Notes under the pieces: model-generated
What the model saw: only the letters and a program-made list of their open reading frames with translations
Databases searched by the model: none
Told to the model about the DNA's origin: nothing
NCBI GenBank assembly: GCA_910578255.1
Contig: CAJTQM010000014.1
Location: 29,533-40,710, forward strand
DNA length: 11,178 nucleotides
Reading direction: 5' to 3'
Source of the DNA: an uncultured Oscillospiraceae bacterium
Lineage (GTDB): Bacteria > Bacillota > Clostridia > Oscillospirales > Ruminococcaceae
Made by a program: the position numbers and the translations under genes
In this document: piece by piece, positions 6,501-11,178 of the stretch
Layout: each line of letters begins with the position of its first letter
Position numbering within the stretch: the first letter of the stretch is position 1

Positions 6501-7286
6501 ATGAAAAAAGTGGTGTGGTTTGCGGCAGCTTTGCTGGCGATGGTCTGCCTTTTCCTGAGTGGGTGCGCGGATCCGGCGCCCAGCGGCATAGATTCAAAGT
6601 CTGACAGCGAAGAGATAAGCTTATCCCAGGCGCAGAAGGAAGAGCCGCCGGTAGTTTCCAGCGCGCCGGAAGAAGAACCGGTCCAGAAACTGCGGCTGTC
6701 GGACTACGGAATCACCCAGGACAGGGAAACGTATTTCTCTCAGGAGCGGTATATCGACTGGGATTTTACAACGGGCGGTCTGCGTGGGGACCGGGCCAGA
6801 ATCGATTGGGAATCCATGAGTGGGTACAACAATCAGTTCTATTTAGAAACCGACGAATTTCAATTGATTTCCGGAAAGATCAGCTATAAAAAAGTCCCGA
6901 TTTTAGCGGTCAGGGAAAAGATGGATCACGTATTTTGGGAAAGCCGGTATCTTCTGTACTATTCTACCGGCGGCGCGCTGTACCGGGCGTTTATCCCGGA
7001 TTATCCCAACATCGAGCCGGAGAAAGTCGGGGAGTTTGGCGAGGAATTTCAGCTTTTTTTGCCGGTGACCAATTTCGTCACGGTGATCTGTTTTCCCAGT
7101 GAAGAGTGGAAGGCTTACATGGAAAAGGGCGATGCCAGTATCGATTTTACCGGCATCCAGTACGATTACGCCTTTTTCGATGTGCGGGACGGGAGCCTGA
7201 CCCCCTTTCGCCTGTCCGATCTGGGATTGGACGACAGACAGTTTATCGTGACCATCCCCCAGGAGGACCTGTACAAGATTCCGTAA
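6501..7286 (+). CDS. Putative lipoprotein of unknown function
   Basis: A 261-residue secreted lipoprotein. The N-terminus MKKVVWFAAALLAMVCLFLS is a signal peptide followed by a lipobox, LSGC, with the lipidated Cys at residue 22. Residues about 23-60 are a low-complexity linker rich in Ser, Glu and Pro, which would space the folded part from the membrane. The rest (about 65-261) is a globular domain rich in aromatic and acidic residues that I do not recognise. The ATG at 6501 is chosen because GGGAGGAGG (6484-6492) ends eight bases before it; an in-frame TTG precedes it directly. A TACAAT box at 6455-6460 may be the -10 of its promoter, though no good -35 is visible. It is flanked by terminators on both sides, so it is a single-gene unit on the outer face of the membrane. 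Confidence 0.8.
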   Translation: MKKVVWFAAALLAMVCLFLSGCADPAPSGIDSKSDSEEISLSQAQKEEPPVVSSAPEEEPVQKLRLSDYGITQDRETYFSQERYIDWDFTTGGLRGDRARIDWESMSGYNNQFYLETDEFQLISGKISYKKVPILAVREKMDHVFWESRYLLYYSTGGALYRAFIPDYPNIEPEKVGEFGEEFQLFLPVTNFVTVICFPSEEWKAYMEKGDASIDFTGIQYDYAFFDVRDGSLTPFRLSDLGLDDRQFIVTIPQEDLYKIP

Positions 7287-7290
7287 CACG

Positions 7291-7326
7291 AAAAAACAGG
7301 GCGGGCTTTTCCCGTCCTGTTTTTTT
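7291..7326. terminator. Bidirectional Rho-independent terminator
   Basis: AAAAAACAGGGCGGG (7291-7305) pairs with CCCGTCCTGTTTTTT (7311-7325), with one G-T wobble, around a 5-base loop. T-runs follow on both strands. It ends the plus-strand lipoprotein gene (stop 7286) and the minus-strand DUF1287 gene (stop 7341). Confidence 0.88.
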
Positions 7327-7340
7327 GTAAGGTGCAAATC

Positions 7341-8003
7341 CTAATCGTCCGGCGGCAGCAGCCGGTAATGGCCGATCACCGGCCCCCAGCTTTCCAGAAT
7401 GTCCTCTTCATATTGCAGCTGAAAGGGGTTGGCGTGGTGGATGACAAACGGGACCCCTTTTCGGTTGCGGCTGTCCGACACAACACCGATGTGCCCGTCC
7501 CAGATGACAATGTCCCCGCCCTGCCATTGGGTGATGTCCCGGATGTCAGTGGTCAAAGACTGGGCGTGCCGGCGAAAATAGACCTTTAGATTCCGCACCC
7601 GGCGAAAGTCGATCTGCCGGTCCGGCGTTTCTACCGTGTAGCAGTCCGGCGCGGCGGCGATGTCCTCGGCCACCAGTTCCATCAAATCGTAGCCTGCGCC
7701 CCGCATCCCAAAGGCCACCACATCAGTGCAGACCCCGTACCCGTCGTCCGGATAGCCGCTGACAGCGTAGTACCGGCTTTTGTATCGGGGCCTTTGGGCG
7801 ATGTATTGGCGGACGCTTTGCAGAAGGTCTGTCTGGTCGTCCACACCGTCACCGTCCAGATCGCAGGGGCTTTGATATGCCGGGATGCCGAAATCACTGC
7901 CCGGATATTTTTTATGCGGAATGACGTTAAAATCGTACAGGACCACTGTGATGCAGACAATGGACAAGACGGCCAAGGCCAGAATCAGCGGCCTTTTTTT
8001 CAT
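7341..8003 (-). CDS. Membrane-anchored DUF1287 protein with EF-hand-like calcium loop
   Basis: A 220-residue protein with one N-terminal hydrophobic segment (residues 5-23) that is a signal anchor or uncleaved signal, so the body is likely extracellular. Residues 48-59, DLDGDGVDDQTD, fit a calcium-binding EF-hand loop (acidic side chains at loop positions 1, 3, 5, 9 and 12). Residues 83-215 match DUF1287: GVCTDVV with Cys92, VRNLKVYFRRHAQSLTTD (136-153), GGDIVIWDGHIGVVSD with His171, and FVIHH (186-190). The Cys/His arrangement is like that of NlpC/P60-type cysteine hydrolases, so a role in cell-wall or peptide cleavage is plausible but not shown. Start ATG has GGGGGA upstream. It follows the P-loop protein gene by 51 bases and is probably the last gene of a minus-strand unit. 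Confidence 0.85.
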   Translation of the reverse strand: MKKRPLILALAVLSIVCITVVLYDFNVIPHKKYPGSDFGIPAYQSPCDLDGDGVDDQTDLLQSVRQYIAQRPRYKSRYYAVSGYPDDGYGVCTDVVAFGMRGAGYDLMELVAEDIAAAPDCYTVETPDRQIDFRRVRNLKVYFRRHAQSLTTDIRDITQWQGGDIVIWDGHIGVVSDSRNRKGVPFVIHHANPFQLQYEEDILESWGPVIGHYRLLPPDD

Positions 8004-8054
8004 AAAGCTTTCCCCCTTTTTCCCAAAAACACCGAATCTGTGGCAAAAACCCGA

Positions 8055-9116
8055 TCAGAAAAAGCGGTCGGTGTCCACTACCAGCGTCTGCCGGTCGGGC
8101 AGGGAAAAGCGAGAAAAGTAAAGATCCTCCTTGGGGATCCACTCCTCTTGAAACCGCCGGCACATGGCGGCGCCGTTTCGGGCCTCGATCCGTTTTAGGC
8201 GGACCGGCAGGCTGCCCGCAAGAAAGATTTTCAAATCGAACAAATCGTTCCATTTGGGATGCAGGCTGTAGACCCCCTCCACAATGCGAAGGGGCCGGTC
8301 TTCCACTTCCCGGCAGCCGGAGAGGCGGCCGCAGGAGCAGTCGAAAACCTCGTAGGAAAATGCTCTGCCATCCCGCAGAGAAGGGAACGCCTGCGCGAGA
8401 AAACGCTCGTAATCGAGATTTCCGCCGGGCTCGGCCAGCCTTTGGGGAGTTCGTTGAAAGCTTTGAAGAAAGAAATCGTCCATATGTACCGCCGCCGCCG
8501 GGAATACGGCGGTCAGCAGCTGGGCAAGATGGCTTTTTCCGGTTCCGCTTCCGCCGTCGATGGCCACAATCCCGCCGCCCTTTTGTTGCAAAAGCCGGTC
8601 AATGGCGGTAAAGACCGGCCAGTAATGGCAAAAGCTTTGGCACAGCACCCGGTAGGCGGGGCGGTATGCTTCCCGATAAACCTCGCTGTGGCTGACGGCG
8701 GGATATCCTTCGGCTCGGTAGCGGGCAAGATACGTTTCCCAGTCCGTCAAGGAAAAGGGAAGCGCTCCCTCCCGGATCATCTCTCCCAGCAGGGCAAGAT
8801 CCCCTTCAAAGGCATCTTTGCCGTCCGCCGCCTGGCCGGAGGAAAAGACGAACATGCGGTTGAGGGTGTCCGGCGAAAGTTGGCCCGGCCCTAAAGCGGA
8901 CAGATTTAGGCGGCAGTAACCGCCGCCCAGCTCGAACAACGGCGCATTTTCCTGAAAAGGACAGTCTTCCAGTTCCCTTTGCAGCCGCTGTAGGGACATT
9001 TCCGGTTCGCCGACGAAATGACCGCAGCCAAAGCGGCTTTGAAAAAGCAACTTGACACAGTCTTGTATCTGTATCAGCGGGTATCTTTTGAAATGATCGA
9101 GCAAAAGCTGTCGCAT
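8055..9116 (-). CDS. Uridine kinase-like P-loop NTPase with an extra N-terminal domain
   Basis: A 353-residue, two-part protein. Residues 1-175 form a domain I do not assign, starting MRQLLLDHFKRYPLIQIQDC and carrying a GCGHF motif at 30-34. Residues 180-353 are a uridine kinase/phosphoribulokinase-like P-loop domain: Walker A GGSGTGKS (188-195), HMDDFF (211-216) with the acidic residue expected near the phosphate acceptor, DLDYERF-like NLDYERF (233-239), IVEGVYSLH (278-286) and a lid-type region with RIEARNG (309-315). The substrate could be a nucleoside, a sugar or another small molecule. GAAAGGA lies about nine bases before the ATG. It starts 21 bases after the ferredoxin stop and ends 51 bases before the DUF1287 gene, consistent with an operon. 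Confidence 0.8.
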   Translation of the reverse strand: MRQLLLDHFKRYPLIQIQDCVKLLFQSRFGCGHFVGEPEMSLQRLQRELEDCPFQENAPLFELGGGYCRLNLSALGPGQLSPDTLNRMFVFSSGQAADGKDAFEGDLALLGEMIREGALPFSLTDWETYLARYRAEGYPAVSHSEVYREAYRPAYRVLCQSFCHYWPVFTAIDRLLQQKGGGIVAIDGGSGTGKSHLAQLLTAVFPAAAVHMDDFFLQSFQRTPQRLAEPGGNLDYERFLAQAFPSLRDGRAFSYEVFDCSCGRLSGCREVEDRPLRIVEGVYSLHPKWNDLFDLKIFLAGSLPVRLKRIEARNGAAMCRRFQEEWIPKEDLYFSRFSLPDRQTLVVDTDRFF

Positions 9117-9137
9117 GGTAAAAATCCTTTCCGGCTG

Positions 9138-9329
9138 TTAATCCTCAATGTTGATAACCGATACGGGGCACTGACTGCGGGCATTCTGAGCGCTGGTCAA
9201 AAGCGCCGTGGGAATCGGGGTCTGACTCACGTCCGCCTTGCCGTCGTCCGCCATGAAAAACACATCCGGGCAAACGGTGGCGCACAGGGTGCAGCCGATG
9301 CACCCCTCTCGGTCGATGGTTGCTTTCAT
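9138..9329 (-). CDS. Ferredoxin, single 4Fe-4S cluster
   Basis: A 63-residue electron carrier. CIGCTLCATVCP (residues 10-21) supplies three cluster ligands, Cys10, Cys13 and Cys16, and Cys54 in CPVSVI near the C-terminus supplies the fourth. Cys20 is an extra cysteine of the kind left over from two-cluster ferredoxins. A second full CxxCxxC motif is absent, so one cluster is expected. The acidic surface (MADDGKAD, IED) fits a low-potential ferredoxin of anaerobes. A strong AAGGAGG ribosome binding site lies about ten bases upstream of the ATG. It is the first gene of a probable unit with the P-loop protein (21-base gap) and DUF1287 protein. Its redox partner is not in the window. Confidence 0.9.
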   Translation of the reverse strand: MKATIDREGCIGCTLCATVCPDVFFMADDGKADVSQTPIPTALLTSAQNARSQCPVSVINIED

Positions 9330-9592
9330 ATGGGCAAGCCTCCTTTTTCTTTTTCTGTTAGTATGGTAAGCTTTGCCGCAAATATGAGCGGCGAAAGGAT
9401 TTTTGTCCCTTTCGGCCGCCGATTGTTCTTCCCGCAGGAGAAAAGCTTATCACCAGTTTACCATACGCTGCGAGAAAACGCCAACGGTTTCCCGCAAAAA
9501 AGCCGCTGCCTTCCCAATCAAAAAAACATGTCGGATCCAAGTGCCCGGATTTTGTCCTTGATAGAAAAAGTTTGCTTTTTTTGAAAGATTTC
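9330..9592 (-). promoter_or_regulatory. Non-coding region with nested inverted repeats upstream of the ferredoxin gene
   Basis: No convincing gene lies here. GTATGGTAA (9361-9369) and TTACCATAC (9458-9466) are perfect outer arms; the match extends inward through AAGCTTTT against AAAAGCTT if a 10-base bulge is allowed. Inside, GCGGCGAAAGG (9388-9398) pairs with CCTTTCGGCCGC (9408-9419) with one bulge, and GCGGC (9388-9392) can instead pair with GCCGC (9375-9379). Minus-strand transcription of the ferredoxin gene would place this in its 5' leader. No clear promoter for that gene was found. Function unknown. Confidence 0.4.
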
Positions 9593-9621
9593 TTGCAAAA
9601 AAACGGTCGATAGATTATAGT
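9593..9621 (+). promoter_or_regulatory. Sigma-A-type promoter of the asparaginase gene
   Basis: -35 TTGCAA (9593-9598), a 17-base spacer and -10 TATAGT (9616-9621). The start point would be near 9628, leaving a leader of under 30 bases with AAAGGGA (9641-9647) eight bases before the TTG start codon. Confidence 0.68.
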
Positions 9622-9655
9622 AAAAGCAGAAACGGAAGGGAAAGGGACGATCGTT

Positions 9656-10647
9656 TTGAAGAAAATTTTGCTGCTGACCACTGGGGGAACCATCGCCTCG
9701 GCGCCGGGGGAGGACGGGCTGGAGCCGATGCTGCAAAGCGGTGGTCTGGCCGATCAAATCGGGGGGATTACCTCCAATTATCAGGTGGACTTTAAGGATA
9801 TTTTAAACCTGGACAGTTCCAACATCCAGCCGGAGGAATGGCAGTTTATTGCCGGGCAGATTGCGGAACTTCAAAGCGGATACGACGGAATCGTTGTCAC
9901 CCACGGAACCGATACCATGGCCTATACCGCGTCGGTGCTTTCATTTATGCTGCGAAACATCCCCATTCCGGTGGTGCTTACCGGCTCGCAGCTGCCGATT
10001 CTGCATCCGCTGACCGACGGGGTGGAGAATCTGCGCTGTGCCTTTGCCATGGCCGCCAGCGGTGCGCCGGGGGTGTTCGTGGCCTTTAACCGCAAGGTGA
10101 TTTTAGGCGCCCGCGCCGTCAAGGTCCGCACCACCGGTTTCGACGCGTTTGAAAGTGTCAACGGACCCTACGCGGCAACGGTGGATTCCACCGGTCTTTG
10201 CCTAAACCGGTTCCGCCGCTGACCGGCCCCTTCCGCCCGGAACGGCGGCTTTGCGGCGATGTGGTGCTGGTCAAGTTGACCCCGGGGCTTAACCCGGAAA
10301 TTTTCGATATGCTTTTGCACATGAATTACAAAGGAATCGTGGTGGAGGCGTTCGGAGCCGGAGGACTGCATTTTATCCGCCGGGACCTGGTATCCCAGCT
10401 GCAAAATCTGGTTTCCCACGGCATTGCGGTGGTGGTGTGCAGCCAGTGCCTGTACGAACGAAGCGATTTTTCCATCTACCAGACCGGGCGGCTGGCGCTG
10501 GAAAAGGGGGTTATCCAGGGCTACGACATGACCAGTGAAGCGGCGGTGACCAAACTCATGTGGGCCTTGGGTCAGTCCGAACATCTGGAGGGGGTTCGGG
10601 AGATTTTTGCCCAGAATATCGCCGGGGAGGTTACACTGCCCCGGTAA
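9656..10647 (+). pseudogene. ansA: Type I L-asparaginase broken by a -1 frameshift
   Basis: Converts L-asparagine to aspartate and ammonia in the cytosol. The first part (9656-10222) begins at a TTG codon, the only start that keeps MKKILLLTTGGTIAS, and carries nucleophile Thr12 in TTGGTIAS, LDSSNIQPEEW (52-62), HGTDTMAYTAS (83-93) with Thr85/Asp86, Lys156 and DAFESVN (163-169). It then reads into a TGA at 10220. The rest of the enzyme continues in the next frame, from about 10201 to the TAA ending at 10647, with VLVKLTPGL, VVEAFGAGG, QCLYE and MTSEAAVTKLMWAL. Joining the halves gives about 330 residues, the normal family length. The break lies between 10196 and 10219, near short T and A runs; a one-base loss is the simplest reading. 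A sequencing error or programmed frameshifting cannot be excluded. No independent start with a ribosome binding site is seen for the second half. Confidence 0.85.
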
Positions 10648-10735
10648 AACGCGCGTTTTCCGACCTCCAAAGCGGAGCGGGATGGAGGCCCTCCCTTCTT
10701 CGGCGAAGGTTTTACTGCGAAGCTTTACCGGATAT

Positions 10736-10768
10736 AAAAAAGGAAAGGGAAATTCCCTTTCCTTTTTT
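10736..10768. terminator. Bidirectional Rho-independent terminator
   Basis: AAAAAAGGAAAGGGAA (10736-10751) and TTCCCTTTCCTTTTTT (10753-10768) make a near-perfect 16-base stem; a realistic fold opens the central AAATT as a loop. T-runs on both strands let it serve the asparaginase (stop 10647) and the minus-strand small gene, whose stop codon at 10769-10767 touches it. A weaker stem, CCTTC/GAAGG, followed by TTTT lies a little upstream, near 10694-10713. Confidence 0.88.
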
Positions 10769-10907
10769 ATCGTTGTTTTAACGAATCCTCCGACTTTGGC
10801 TTTTTGCCGAAGGGCGGATGCGGAGATCCTGCCGCCAGCGGATCGTCGGTGATGGTCGGCAGCGGCGCGTCCTTTAATTCGTTTTTTTGCGCGGGACGTT
10901 CACTCAT
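10767..10907 (-). CDS. Small hypothetical protein, 46 residues
   Basis: A short open frame starting MSERPAQKNELKDAPLP. It is hydrophilic and proline-rich, has a PHPPFGKKPK stretch in the middle-to-C-terminal part, and shows no membrane segment, signal peptide or cysteine; it is likely disordered. I do not recognise a family. What supports it as a gene is a strong GGGAGGG ribosome binding site six bases before the ATG and a stop codon that abuts the shared terminator exactly. It lies 76 bases downstream of the hemolysin III-type gene on the same strand and may be transcribed with it. Shortness makes this less certain than its neighbours. Confidence 0.6.
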   Translation of the reverse strand: MSERPAQKNELKDAPLPTITDDPLAAGSPHPPFGKKPKSEDSLKQR

Positions 10908-10983
10908 GTTATGCCCTCCCAATAGAGAATACGGAAGTAATCCGCATGATTAGTATGGAAGAGACAGGCGGGAACATACAAGC

Positions 10984-11178
10984 TTAAGCGATGTAAAAAA
11001 GCACCAGCAGATAATGAAACAGGCTGCCGCCCAAAACAAACAGGTGAAACAGTTCGTGAAATCCCAGCTTGGCGGACAGATTCGGCTTTTTGATACCGTA
11101 AATCACCCCGCCGATGGTGTAGGATACACCGCCTAATACCAGCAGCCACAAGGCCCCGGCGCTCATGCGGGAAAAAAT
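10984..11178 (-). CDS. trhA: Hemolysin III / TrhA family membrane protein, C-terminal part
   Basis: The last 64 residues of an integral membrane protein of the hemolysin III (PAQR-related) family; the N-terminal two thirds lie beyond the window edge and the frame is open to the last base. GGVSYTIGGVIYGIKKPN marks the penultimate membrane helix and the loop after it. GFHELFHLFVLGGSLFHY carries the C-terminal HxxxH histidines, which in PAQR proteins help to hold a metal ion in the last helices. Members are linked to membrane lipid homeostasis and were first named for a haemolytic effect; the present role is not known. The stop codon is a TAA at 10986-10984. Confidence 0.88.
   Translation of the reverse strand: MFSRMSAGALWLLVLGGVSYTIGGVIYGIKKPNLSAKLGFHELFHLFVLGGSLFHYLLVLFYIA

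Noticed and set aside
9018..9584. Plus-strand open frame of 188 residues across the ferredoxin gene and the non-coding region
   Set aside because: It runs antisense to the ferredoxin and kinase start, has no ribosome binding site at its start or at the internal ATG at 9385, and shows no family features.
10198..10647. Second half of the asparaginase as an independent gene starting at TTG 10198
   Set aside because: No ribosome binding site, no intact N-terminal active-site motif, and the sequence continues the first half without loss, so it is one broken gene.

Overview
The window looks like chromosomal DNA of a low-to-moderate GC Gram-positive anaerobe, most likely a member of the Clostridia (Oscillospirales-like; inferred from protein types only). 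Supporting signs are strong AGGAGG-type ribosome binding sites, sigma-A-type promoters, a clostridial-style pentapeptide-repeat protein, a small 4Fe-4S ferredoxin, a uridine kinase-like fusion protein and a hemolysin III/TrhA-type protein. No tRNA, rRNA, CRISPR array, transposase or phage gene was seen.

Layout, left to right. (1) 51-821, minus strand: a monocistronic pentapeptide-repeat gene with its own promoter and terminator. (2) 918-3887, plus strand: the main operon, in the order DUF969 membrane protein, DUF979 membrane protein, pyroglutamyl-peptidase I (pcp), gamma-glutamylcyclotransferase-like protein. It has a near-consensus promoter, a dyad in the leader, an internal hairpin before pcp, and a strong terminator. 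Both enzymes make 5-oxoproline (pyroglutamate), and the DUF969/DUF979 pair is regarded as a 5-oxoproline transporter, so the unit reads as a 5-oxoproline release and transport cassette. No 5-oxoprolinase is present in the window. (3) 3930-4980, minus strand: an AT-rich lone gene for a short pyruvate kinase-like protein that keeps the A/B-domain catalytic residues but lacks the C-terminal regulatory domain. It is probably a horizontal acquisition. (4) 5023-6386, plus strand: an MFS transporter. (5) 6501-7286, plus strand: an orphan lipoprotein. (6) 9329-7341, minus strand: a probable three-gene unit of ferredoxin, P-loop (uridine kinase-like) protein with an extra N-terminal domain, and membrane-anchored DUF1287 protein. 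(7) 9593-10647, plus strand: a type I L-asparaginase broken by a -1 frameshift near 10200. (8) 10767-11178, minus strand: a 46-residue unknown protein and the C-terminal end of a hemolysin III/TrhA protein cut by the window edge.

Convergent neighbours share bidirectional terminators at 3860-3887, 7291-7326 and 10736-10768. The observations most worth a second look are the 5-oxoproline cassette with its leader dyad, the truncated pyruvate kinase-like gene, and the frameshifted asparaginase. All family assignments come from reading the translated sequences by eye; no database search was run.
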